A stretch of DNA of 64,000 bases from NCBI GenBank assembly GCA_029931535.1, contig JAQPZY010001625.1:5582501-5646500 (forward strand). Direction: 5' to 3'. This DNA is from Margaritifera margaritifera (lineage: Eukaryota; Mollusca; Bivalvia; Unionida; Margaritiferidae). The notes beneath the pieces were generated by a model. The model was given only the letters and a program-made list of their open reading frames with translations, did no database searches and had not been told where the DNA came from. The position numbers and the translations under genes are program-made. Below are positions 1 to 10,208 of the stretch, in pieces (positions within the stretch are counted from its first letter, which is position 1; every line of letters begins with the position of its first letter).

Positions 1-752
1 TTGACCTTGAAATTTTGACCCTAAAATCGACAGACTTCTTCTTTACCCGAAGAGCAGACTATCCACATAGGTTGGTCAAGGTTTGTGATGTCGAACTAAT
101 GTTATGTGCATTAAAACTATTTTTCTCTTCTAAGTCACGGTGACTTTGTCCTTGGACCTTTTAACCCTGAAATTGATAGGATTCTGCCTTACTCAAAGTG
201 CAAGCCATCCGCATAGTTTAGCTAAGATCTGACCTTGTAGAACATACCTTATTGAGCAAAAATAATCTTTCTTCCTTCAGGCAATGTGACCTTGACCTTT
301 TACTTTATGACCCCCAAATCAACAGGCCTCTTGCTTATCTCAAGTGCAAGTCATCTGCAAAATATTTTCCAGGTTCGTGATGAAGCACTAATATTATTTT
401 GTGGAAACCATTTTTTCTTTTCAGTCACAGTGACCTTGACCTTTTGAGCACTAAATTGATTTAATTCTTCCTAAACCCAAGCTGAAGCAATCCAGAAAGT
501 TTGGTAACTGCAGATGGTGGAGAAATAAAGTCATTATGCAGGACCATTTTTCTTCTTTCGGTCACACTGACCTTGACCTTTGAATTTTTGTCCCCGAAAT
601 CGATAGGGTTCTTTCTTACCCAAAGTGCAAGCCATCCGTAAAGATTTGTAACTGTACATGGTAGACAAAACGAGTTATTGCGAAATTGGTAACATACGGA
701 CGGATAACATAATAACATAATACGCTCCGCCTTATGGCGAGAGTATAAAAAT
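1..752. repeat. ~140-bp imperfect tandem repeat, about five units, ending in a GC-richer tail
   Basis: The phrase GTGACCTTGACCTTT (with variants) recurs near 143, 283, 427 and 567, so the period is about 140 bp. Each unit goes on with a 'cttacccaaagtgcaagccatcc'-like stretch. The array ends in a GC-richer tail around 700-750 (acggacggataaca, then ctccgccttatggcgagag) that looks like the end of a dispersed repeat family. TGACCTTGA is the reverse complement of TCAAGGTCA, the monomeric nuclear-receptor site of ERR/NR5A proteins; whether it is used here is unknown. A 135-codon minus-strand reading frame across part of the array is a by-product of the repeats. Confidence 0.7.
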
Positions 753-1154
753 AAGACTCTGGAAGATGGAAGTGGGACGCATATGGACCTAACTGAAACG
801 ATTAGGAGAGGACGTGCCTGAAATTCAAGAACAAACTTGATTTCGAATTTCTCGAGTTCGAACTTCAAGAATTTATGAATTCATGGATAATTTCAGGCCA
901 GATCATCGGGAAGTAATTATTAAACCTATCTTCAACAACTATTTTTACATCAGGTAAATGATTTGAATAGGAATAATATATAAGTGTTCAATTCGAAACT
1001 GGAAGAGTTGCGTAGAATTCCGTTTGAACTTGAGCAGTACATGCATATAAAATAACCTAAGAAACCTTCAAGGGGACAAAGAAGACCAAGGGTTCTAGAA
1101 AAACACCAACATTGTACTCTTTCTTTATATATAATTACTTACATTCCCACAAGT
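753..1154. other. Intergenic sequence, nothing recognised
   Basis: AT-rich single-copy-looking sequence between the tandem array and the start of the direct segmental duplication. No ORF, RNA motif or inverted repeat stands out. Confidence 0.5.
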
Positions 1155-3335
1155 TACACGCAAGCGGGTCTTTATATAAAAATAAATCTCAAGATTTGTA
1201 AAGGAATATGTTTCAAAGAAGTCGCTCATATCAATAATTTTCTTCCCTTATAAATGACGTTCTTAGCCGTCAGCAAGAATAAGAATGTTCTAGAACTATT
1301 TCTTACATTCCTGCTTGTGTATTATCGTGTTTTCCAGTGTAGAACAACGATGGATAATTTCTTTTCTCACGTGACTGTTGCCATTCATGGTAAACTCCAT
1401 GATTTCCATTGAACATTCCTTCACAATAATCAATATAAACATTAACTTAAACACTTTTGCATCCTAAAAATGCAACGGTTGTCCTGCAAACAGGACGTTT
1501 TGCACAGGTAATGATTCTATAGTGCGATTTCGAGTTGAAAAAGTTGTTGTCGTAATTGTAAATTTTTTTGTGTGAAGAAATTAATCTTCTCATTGTTATT
1601 TATAAAAACAAAATCAATTCTAAATCAAACCTGAATCAAGGACTATATCACCCTTTTTGTTTGCCTCGTTTAATCTTAGCGTAAGAGTGGACTTTATTTT
1701 GTGACCTGTTTACATTTGTATCATTGCGCAAGCTATCTGTCGCACACAGTTCGCACGCTATGTATATTCGTTACCGCGATGGTATTGGCCACTGTTTTGT
1801 TTTAAAGCCGACATATGTTTAAACGTCATTTAAAGTTGACACTGAAATTTTCAGCGTAGACTTAACATTTTACAATCTATCTTAAGGTGGTAAATTTAAA
1901 TTTCCATCACTGTTCACAATACACCATTTTGACTTCGATCTTCATTTTTCGTTCAGGAATTTGAGAACAGAATGCTGATTATACATCGGTGTTGGATAGG
2001 AAAATGCCACTCTAGGAATCAGAATTTTGCTTCAGACACTCTGCAAATCCTTGTCAACATTCTGAACCTGAGGGTGAAATTATCCTATCCAACAGTGATC
2101 CATAACGAAGAATTCCATTTATCACCCACCCACCCCGCCCCCGGGTTTACATATTCTGCTAAATGGTCGATGTTATATTGGAAAATTCAACGCAAGTGTT
2201 TAGAGTCTCGATCGAATACAATGATACAGAGATGTGCTAATAAAATTGAAATCTAAACGATGCAAGATAGAAAAGAGGGATAATCTTTTTTGTGTTTTTA
2301 GTCTGAATGCAAGAAATTCACATAAAAACTTGGAATACACAGTGGAAAATATTTTTTATTTTAGTACATAACGCAGAAAGCATTGAATGTCACATGTGAT
2401 ACACGTGGTATATTGATTTGCATTCGTTGTTTTGTACAAGCGAGGTTTTGTTGAGACAAAACGATGTAATTTCATGCATGCCAATACTATATAAGCCCGT
2501 GAGCTACCACCTCATCTGCAATGGTGCAATTCATTGTCGTACTCATGCTGTTGCAAGCAATTATGTAATCAAAGACATATATCGGCAGGTATGCTTGAAG
2601 AACAGGTGTCAACCGTGGTAAATTATTACGGTTTAGCACGTACAAAAAGATCATAAGTAAAAGACAAATGTTTCTGCAAGATGTAATAAGAATTTCTTTT
2701 TTCTTTACTGTAGTCAACATTGATTGGTAATAACAAATCAATAAAATAGATATTTAAGTAATGTATATATTTGACTTCAAATATTAACAAAGATATTCAA
2801 TAGGTGTAATGAATGCCCAGATATGAATTACATGTATCACATCTATTCTTTTCACTAGTTTACATAAAATTTCCGTTTTATTAATTACAGAGTATCAAAT
2901 TCGATGTCCTAAAGGTGTAAAGGCAAACAAACCAAAATAACATTACAGAAAGAACCGTGTTATGAATAGTAATACAACCTCCATATAAACGTATACTTAT
3001 TCAATACAAAAATATTTAAGCAACTTAAGCACTTGTGTGTACAAATAAAGAAACACACACTCGACTGAAAACATCTTCCATTAAAATCACATAGTGTTAC
3101 GTGCATAAAACTAGTTCAATGTCATATTTGACACTGTATAACTTTGATAAAGAGTCAATATTATCAATGTAAATGGGTATATCAGTATGTGAATGCATGT
3201 GTATGAGAATGTTGTGGTTACGTATTTGTAATACATATAGATATATCAATAGTTAAATGCATTATGTTACTTTGCTTGCTTTTGTTTTTGTAGTTTTTAT
3301 TTCAGTGAAAAGATTGTAAAAGAATGCCTGAAGAG
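1155..3335 (+). repeat. Direct segmental duplication, copy 1 block A
   Basis: This block matches 47045-49235 in the same orientation at an eye-judged 75-85%. Shared landmarks in order: the gtagaacaacgatgg / gtatagaatagcgatgg stretch (1339 and 47243), the hairpin (1991 and 48025), the paired phrases around TCATATTTGACACT (3121 and 48995), and the gatTGTaAAAGA stretch near 3310 and 49216. Reading frames of about 94 codons occur at matching places (1972-2256 and 47994-48275), but their differences do not favour silent sites, so I do not call them genes. It could be a host segmental duplication or two copies of a long non-coding element. Confidence 0.75.
1991..2093. repeat. Foldback hairpin (MITE-like or ncRNA-like), copy 1
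   Basis: GTTGGATAGG at the left end pairs with CCTATCCAAC at the right end. Pairing carries on inwards through ACTCT/AGGGT and then AATCAGAA/TTCTGAA, giving arms of about 35 nt around a loop of roughly 30 nt. The same structure lies in the duplicate at 48025-48126. It may be a small terminal-inverted-repeat MITE or a transcribed stem-loop. No clear target-site duplication flanks it. Confidence 0.6.
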
Positions 3336-3850
3336 AGATTCGTGAGTAGTATAGGTGGACGATCTGGAAACAAAAATTACCCTCTGGGGACTGGAAATTA
3401 ACATTACGACCCCCATCTTGAACGTATGACCCTCTAGGGACAATGGGAATTTAACATTATCCCATAGGTTTAACATTAGTATCACGCTCTGAAGACTAGG
3501 GGAATTTAACTTTAGTCCATATGCATATGATGGTCATGGGAATGGTTTCAAAAATGACAATGGTAATGTTCAAAATGTCCCTAGGAATAACATGATGGGA
3601 TTGTCTGGAGACAAGGGGAAATGTACTAAGCAATACGCCGTTTTGACTGACCAGCATGGTACTATCTGGGGATAAGGGAAATATAATGTTAAAACTACAC
3701 ATTCTAACCAATACGCCGTTTTGACTGACCTTCACACAGTCTTCTATTGACCAATACCTAAACTTACCAACCAACACCCTGTTTGACTGACCAATACCTA
3801 GTCATCTACAGACCAGCACCCACACCTAGTAACCATCGAAAAGGGTTGGA
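3336..3850. repeat. Imperfect short repeats (ctctggggac / ttgactgacca)
   Basis: Phrases such as 'gaccctctagggacaatgggaattta' and 'caatacgccgttttgactgacca' recur two or three times each with irregular spacing. The stretch has no counterpart at the matching place in the second duplication copy. Minus-strand frames of 62 and 93 codons cross it and show no recognisable domain. Confidence 0.5.
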
Positions 3851-4072
3851 ATATACACACACTATCACCATAAACACACTTATATACTATCACACATAAA
3901 GGTATGACTGCTCACACACTATATACACAAGCATACTATCATACTATCACATACAAGACAGAAGAGTGGAGACGGGGTTACATTTTAGTTGTGAATAGAC
4001 AAAACATAAACAAAGACATACACACATAAAGAAAAAATATTGGTAATGACATAGTTGTATATCAGTCTGAGT

Positions 4073-4088
4073 AGCCCTGAAAAGGGCC
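4073..4088 (-). promoter_or_regulatory. Histone-type mRNA 3' stem-loop
   Basis: Read on the minus strand, the sequence is GGCCCTTTTCAGGGCT preceded by CCAAC. This matches 15 of 16 positions of the metazoan replication-dependent histone 3'-processing stem-loop (six-base stem, four-base loop), including the usual A/C-rich 5' flank. SLBP would bind such a stem and direct U7-dependent cleavage. The last stem base is T rather than C, leaving a G-U pair. I see no histone reading frame upstream, so this is probably a relic. Confidence 0.55.
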
Positions 4089-4109
4089 GTTGGGGTTACC
4101 CTAAGATGG

Positions 4110-4440
4110 TTAACATACACCACAAATCTTTACTTTTTTCTGTCTCAAACTTCTCCTCACTGCCGGCCCATACACCAATACTCTCTTCAGGCATCCTTGT
4201 CTCTCCACATACACTCTTCTTTTCCAGAATGCCGTATCTGTAATCTTGGTGATGGACCACATCGCCTTCACATATACTGGGAAGTCATGATTAAATAACA
4301 TCGTTGAAATAATAGTAGAAGACTATACTCTTACATTCATCTTGGTGGATTGTCTTGATAAGAGATGAAACGTGAGGCAAACGCGCCTCTATATTTAGTC
4401 TACGGGCAGATCGAAACTGATTTGGAGGTTCCACCAATCA
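4110..4440 (-). pseudogene. Possible histone gene relic (promoter-like elements, no histone ORF)
   Basis: Upstream of the stem-loop on the minus strand there is an inverted CCAAT box (4434-4438, in CCAATCAGAACGCG), a TATA-like ACTAAATATAG (about 4388-4398), and an ATG at about 4340. That spacing suits an invertebrate histone promoter. The frame from that ATG stops after five codons. A second 63-codon frame (4301-4110), rich in Lys/Arg, resembles no core histone I know. The 250 bp between ATG and stem-loop is shorter than an H4 CDS (about 310 nt). A decayed or disrupted histone gene is the likeliest reading; chance is possible. Confidence 0.35.
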
Positions 4441-4554
4441 GAACGCGTGTGATATAATTCAGTCAAAGCATGTTTTCTATCTTCCAATCCAAATGATATA
4501 TGTAGGCGTTCCTATGATTTACAAGTGCGGAACAGTGTGAGTACAGTATAGCAA

Positions 4555-5063
4555 GGCTGAAATGAAGACGTTGTGTTGGGGTACGCCTTCATTGGATACT
4601 TTTTATACTCAGAGTGATAGTACGACTACTGTTGCTGTTGAGAGCATTATTTCAGAGGAGTATGACTCAAATTTGGATTCGGCTTTTTGCAATTTCTTAT
4701 CTTCGCAATAATTTCATCAGTACCACCTTCACCTCCTTCTCCATCATTGCCAGCCTGTGATGATTTTAAAAAGAAACATCAGGAAGAGTTAGAGACCTTT
4801 TTACAACGCAGAAAAGAAGAAGAACAGATATTTGTTCGAAAACACTAACAAAAAGAGGAACAGAAAGCAACAAGAGAAGATGAGAACTTCGAACAGTTAA
4901 CAGAAGGAAGGGAGTGAAAACAAAACTGTCAGTTTGTTACAGAACATTTTGACGGAGTTAAAACACATGTATGAAACTTCTTTGGCAAAACCAAAGAGAT
5001 AGAGACCTTCACAATCCAGGAATTCTAAACCTTCCATGACTACACCAACGCTCACCACTGAGG
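4555..5063 (+). pseudogene. Decayed coding-like stretch, charged coiled-coil composition
   Basis: Joined plus-strand frames give a coding-like sequence with stops: an acidic Ser/Thr-rich start, a proline-rich PPSPPSPSLP phrase, then a Lys/Glu/Gln-rich stretch (KKKHQEELETFLQRRKEEEQ) typical of a coiled coil. Several stop codons and frame changes interrupt it. I do not recognise the family; it may come from a mobile element. It lies between the histone-like relic and duplication block B. Confidence 0.3.
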
Positions 5064-5290
5064 ATGGGCCAACACCAATCTTTCATGCCTAGCGCGATGT
5101 CATTAGTACTCTTTATGCACGAGACGGAAAAGTATGTATGTATGTATGTATGTATGTATGTATGTATGTATGTATGTATGTATGTATGTATGTATGTATG
5201 TATGTATGTATGTATGTATGTATGTATGTATGTATGTATGTATGTATAGTTCAGCTGACATCAACACAATACGGACTATATGGTGCCGAT
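5064..5290 (+). repeat. Direct segmental duplication copy 1 block B, with expanded (TATG)n
   Basis: 'caatctttcatgcctagcgcgatgtca' matches 'caagctttcattcatagcgcgatgtca' at about 50077, and both go on into 'ggaaaagtatgtatg'. Here the TATG run covers 5132-5247 (about 29 units); in the other copy it is only two to three units. The microsatellite therefore expanded after the duplication. Reading frames through it (YVCM or HTYI repeats) are not genes. Confidence 0.75.
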
Positions 5291-6500
5291 TCAAAGTTAA
5301 GTTCTGAAAAAGTAAAGATAAAGAATTGAAAAACATCGGAAGACAAAGCCTTCTAAATAAACGTAAAAATGCAGTACTACAAGATTAAAGATAATGGTGA
5401 AGCTGTTAACATTCTGTAATAGTTATATAAAGTATAATAGATAGGTAAAAAAAATATAAAATTCTAGAAATATACGAGAGGGAAGAAGAATGCAGACGGC
5501 ACAGTGGTTGTCAAATTAAAACCGATCTTTCTCTATTCTCGTGAAGAACAGTCTGGTGGAATATGCATGAAAAGTAGCAAACCTGTTTATCTAACATATT
5601 CTATCAGATATAACTTGTCTTCATGACAATGAGGGGCACCAAACAGTCAAAGTTTTATTTTTTTCAGAGATATTATCAGAGATGAGATGAACGGGTCGAA
5701 TCACATTCTTCTAGTTCTTAACTTGATATTTAACTGGACAACTCACGGTGTCGTCTATATCCTTGAACTCTCTCATTCGTAACCTAAATGTCACTCTCAG
5801 TTTTATTGACATAACATCTCGCTATGCATGAGGGACATTGGTGGCAGTGAGTTAGGGCATTTTAACATTGACTTTTGTAATAAAATCGGCAATAGTGTAA
5901 CGGGACTAGGTTATGCTTCGTAATTACGTACATTGACAACGAGCATATGTTTACCTCTGGCAAAGAGTTTACATCAATTTGACTTTTAATCCATGCCTCC
6001 AGCCATATCTGACACCAGATTTCCGATGACGGAACAGATCAGAAAGTAATAAAAGATGACAAATTTACAATGAAAAAATGCGTAGACATTGTTGAGAGCA
6101 GAAAAGTAGCTTTACAAGATTTTTATTGGAGAAAAGGCTGAATCAGTGTGCAAACTAAAGGCTAACACTCAGTAACAAAAGATTTCTTAAGGGGGGGGGG
6201 GCTTTCATCGGTCATTGCAATACAAGTAGCAATATGTACTCAGGGGATTGAATGAGCCATGACGATCAAAAAGAGGTCCAAGTGGTCCTTATGTCGTACA
6301 CCTGTCTGACATCTGCCTAATAATCAAAGGCTAGCGCAGTTGGCCACGAACTCTGAGTCAGGAGGATGTTTTTTGTAGAATGTGTTTCTAGTGCTGCTGA
6401 TTGCATGTCATACGAAGGTTTCTCTATACTTTGTTTTGTAGCTTTATCAATATTTGATAGATTAATAGCATCATATGCCAAATATTGAAAGGACGTTATG
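5291..6500. other. Intergenic AT-rich sequence
   Basis: No coding region of note. It contains a run of about ten G at 6191-6200. A 64-codon minus-strand frame at 6317-6511 shows no recognisable domain. Confidence 0.5.
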
Positions 6501-7440
6501 CCAGGAACCATTCTGGAGAAGTCAAAAACAAGTTTTCCACCTAGTTGTTATGGAAACCACACCATTGCCAAAGAATTCAATCCTAATAAAAATCTGGTAG
6601 GCTCTGGTAGAACATGTTATCAGAATTGTTCCGACCATGTTTAATCAAACTTTGCTCAGCCGTTGTAGCGAAGTTGAAAATAAGTTTTAAATAGATTGCT
6701 AAGGAAGGTACATTATTGCCAGTGAACCACGCTGGACCCAATTTTGGTGCAGCATTTCTAATTATTACTACTAAGCTTAATCAAAACAAGCTCAAAAAGT
6801 CTGGAAAATAAAACAGGTTTCCGAACGGTTTCTGTTATAGCCATAATATTACTAGGGGAGACAAACAGGACACAATTTTAATACAGCATGTCCTATAAAA
6901 CATTCTTACCAACTTTGATCAAAATTTGCCCAGCCGTTCTAGAGAAGAAGTTAACAAATTGCTTTTATATCTGATTCCTAAGCAAACTACACCATTGTTT
7001 AAGGAGCCACCTAGGGCATACTTTCGATATAACGTGTCCTAAGAAGCATGTATATTCAGTTTGATTAAAATTGACCCCACTGCTATGGAAAAGAAGTTAG
7101 AAATATGTTTTCCATATGGTTCCCATGACAACCACATCATTGCTAAGTAAGTCTCTCTTGACAAAGTTTGGATACAGCATATCCTAGTAAAAACATTCAT
7201 ATCAAGTTTTATGCAAATTAGCTTAGCCGTTCTAAAACAGAAATTGAAAATGGGTTTCCACCAAGTTGATTAGGAAGCCACACTGTTGCTATGGTTTTTG
7301 ATTGAAATGGTCCAGCGGTTTTTTAGAAAAAGTTTAAAATAGTAATGTTGATGGACAAGGAACAACAAACAGTGCACGCAGGATGCAGGCCCTAATCATA
7401 AACTTACTTGACCCTATGGGCAGGTGAGCTAAAAGTTTAA
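6501..7440. repeat. ~140-bp imperfect tandem repeat with 'cagccgttctagagaagaag' motif
   Basis: Motifs like GCTCAGCCGTTGTAGCGAAG recur near 6655, 6927 and 7222 with weaker versions near 6789, 7074 and 7310, at spacing of 134-148 bp. Each is followed about 45 bp later by a 'gttgctaaggaagccaca'-like phrase. The array ends with 'acgcaggatgcaggccc...ctatgggcaggtgagctaaaa', which looks like the terminal tail of a dispersed invertebrate repeat. Confidence 0.65.
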
Positions 7441-8263
7441 AACATATTTACTCAAGTCATAAAAAGTAAAATATTTGGGAAAATTAAAAGAAGAAACGTG
7501 ACAGTTTTTTTTAAAAAATTGGGTTTGGTAATAATCTGAATTTTGTTTTCCTTTTAAATTAATATTTTTTACTGAGCTGATACGTCTGTAAAGACTAGAC
7601 AAGTGCAATCTTTTTTACTTTATAAGTGTCCACCAAGAAATCATCAATTATAGCCTTTTTGTTATACCTATCATTTATTAATCATTTAACAAACATGAAT
7701 TTAACTTGCAAATACCTTATGCATACAATTAAAATGATGTTGACGGTATATGGCCGTGATCGTTCAATCCAATTATCATGAAAAAAATATTCTTTTGAGA
7801 ACAGCTGGAAATTTGTTGCATCAAATAATAAATATGACAGATATAGTCAGTAACTGGCGCAATTATCTCTTCAACACATTACACAGTATGTGTTTATGAC
7901 ACGAAATTGCATTCCAGTATACTTATAACATGAACCGGCATTTCTTTTTGCCAAGCAGAAGCAGAAACAATGTGCAAAATTCATGGGATGGTTGCTTGGT
8001 GAGAATTTATGATAACTTAATTAGGTATATTTTCATGTGTTAAGAACTGATAATTCACAGTAGTTATGATTAACATCAAGACAATCTCTTACGCTGTTGC
8101 ATGACGATGCACCATGGATAATTTTGCTGTGTTAGTAAGGTAAAGATATCAATCAATGAGCAAGGAAAAAAGAGACTGATAATTTATCGTTAACTACATT
8201 ACACAAAACAGCACTGTAGTGATGATGTATGATTAACAAAAAAATATATTTTGCATCGTTTTT
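7441..8263. other. Intergenic AT-rich sequence
   Basis: No ORF above noise, RNA motif or inverted repeat recognised. Confidence 0.5.
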
Positions 8264-8640
8264 GAGGTATGCACTAAAGGTGTAATAACTGTAATACTTT
8301 GTATTATTTTGTGAGGTATGCACTAAAAGTGTAATAACTGTAATACTTTGTATTGTTTTGTGAGGTATGCACTAAAAGTGTAATAACTGTAATACTTTGT
8401 ATTATTTTGTGAGGTATGCACTAAAAGTGTAATAACTGTAATACTTTGTATTGTTTTGTGAGGTATGCACTAAAAGTGTAATAACTGTAATACTTTGTAT
8501 TATTTTGTGAGGTATGCACTAAAAGTGTAATAACTGTAATACTTTGTATTGTTTTGTGAGGTATGCAGTAAAAGTGTAATAACTATAATACTTTGTATTA
8601 TTTTGTGAGGTATGCACTAAAGGTGTAATAACTGTTCGTA
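8264..8640. repeat. 49-bp minisatellite, about 7.5 units, with alternating 98-bp higher order
   Basis: Units begin GAGGTATGCACTAAAAGTGT at 8264, 8313, 8362, 8411, 8460, 8509, 8558 and 8607, exactly 49 bp apart. The tail of the unit alternates strictly between TATTATTTTGT and TATTGTTTTGT, so the last amplification step copied a 98-bp dimer. The unit length is not a multiple of three and no frame crosses it. Confidence 0.9.
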
Positions 8641-10203
8641 TTTTAAATTTTCTTGCTTTATCATTTTACAGTCTATGTTATTATCTCTGTGAATTAGGGC
8701 GTCGGGCTAAACTTGTTCGCTTGCGTGTATCCGAATATATATTTGCAACTTATGAGATAAATGAGAACAAACTAATAATCTTCGATATGCACGAAAGATT
8801 TTTTATTTACATAGATTTACAATGTACTATACGAATTTAATTTGAAAATGAAACTTAATTAAGAAAAATCTTTGCATCTGCTTTCTTCATCTTCTCCATT
8901 TCATGAATATATATATTGTCCATACAATCTCTAAAGATGTACGAACTTTTATTTCCAATGTCATTCACTGTATTTTTTTATGAATAACATTGCATGACAA
9001 CAAATTCTCCAAAAAAGAATTCTTTGTTGCTTAACTTTATATTATGACTATAATTTATTTGGCCTCTTTGAATATTTGTCCATTTTTATAGCGTAAAAAG
9101 TGTATATGTTGTCTGTTTCCACTGGAATATTATCTGCTTTAAAGCAGCACTAGTTAGACATAATCATCGCAAGCATGTTGTTTCATGACCTTTGATAACG
9201 TGTGTCCCAGGGCAAAATCATTTTCAACTTCTGAAGACAAGTATCATATCTTTTGTTACAATTATTACTTTGAGTACATTCGCTTGTAAGCCATCCCCTA
9301 CCCCCACCCCACCCCTAAGTTAAATGCACTTGTTATCAAATTGTATTTGATTATTACAGTTTGTACAGACATTTTTCTTTATATATCCCGCAGGCTTTAG
9401 ATACTAATCATACATTTAAATATATCAATACAATATTTAAAGACATTCTCTTTTGTATCCTTCTTGTTGACTCTACACTTATTATACTATTTCATTGACA
9501 ATTGGAATTTTTAAAACGTTCCCGCTGTCTTCTTAAAGTATATTTTTGCAACTTTTGAAAACATTACCTTGTGCCTCTGCAAGAGTTAAAATGTTGTTAC
9601 TTCCATATTTTTTAAATATTTGTCATTGGCAAATAATTTTCTTTTGCCTCTCCCAAGTTTGCATGTGTGACTTGTCATTTTTAAATCATTAATTGCTGCT
9701 TTTGAAGATTTTACTTTTGTGTCAAACAAAATATTCATATTCTTATTTATAGTTGATAATGTTTATGCGGTTATCGGGAGCGAATTCCCAGATTCATTTC
9801 CATAAAACTTGAATGTATTTTAATTGTTCTTTTTCTCAAATCTGTCATAGAAAAGTCGTTGAAACTGCCATGCAGCTTAGTTTCATTATTAATTGCCTTA
9901 ATGGTCAATCTGCCTAAATGGCGACATTGCTTGCATTAAAATGATAAAGAGCATAGTGTTTTCTCTGTCTACACTAAATTGCTTAAGGATCGAATAGGAA
10001 TAATGTCAGAAATTATTTTTTGATCTTTGCAGTTTAAGGTTTATCCTTTCTATGTTGAACAATAGTTTTGTTTTTAATTCATGGATGAGAATGTATAGTT
10101 GCACCATGCAAAACCAAAAGTACATACATAACATATTATATTTACTAGAAGCTTTTTGTATACAGAGTTCTCACTGGCTACTTCGAATCTAATTTTTAAA
10201 TTG
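8641..10203. other. Intergenic AT-rich sequence
   Basis: About 1.5 kb with no coding signal or recognised repeat; only short homopolymer runs and a CA-rich patch near 9298-9318. Confidence 0.5.
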
Positions 10204-10208
10204 TACTG

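Noticed and set aside
461..868. 135-codon minus-strand frame
   Set aside because: It runs through the 140-bp tandem repeat, with no domain and no matching codon-level conservation between units.
1972..2256. 94-codon frame with a counterpart at 47994-48275 as a conserved gene
   Set aside because: Similarity is explained by nucleotide duplication of the whole block; the frame includes the foldback hairpin, and substitutions show no codon bias.
5064..5336. Reading frames coding YVCM or HTYI repeats
   Set aside because: They are translations of the (TATG)n microsatellite on both strands; any stop-free 4-bp repeat stays open in all frames.
8264..8640. Possible CRISPR array
   Set aside because: Units are contiguous 49-bp repeats without unique spacers, and the genome is eukaryotic. 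The same applies to the arrays at 19.9, 21.5, 42.2, 43.9 and 54.2 kb.
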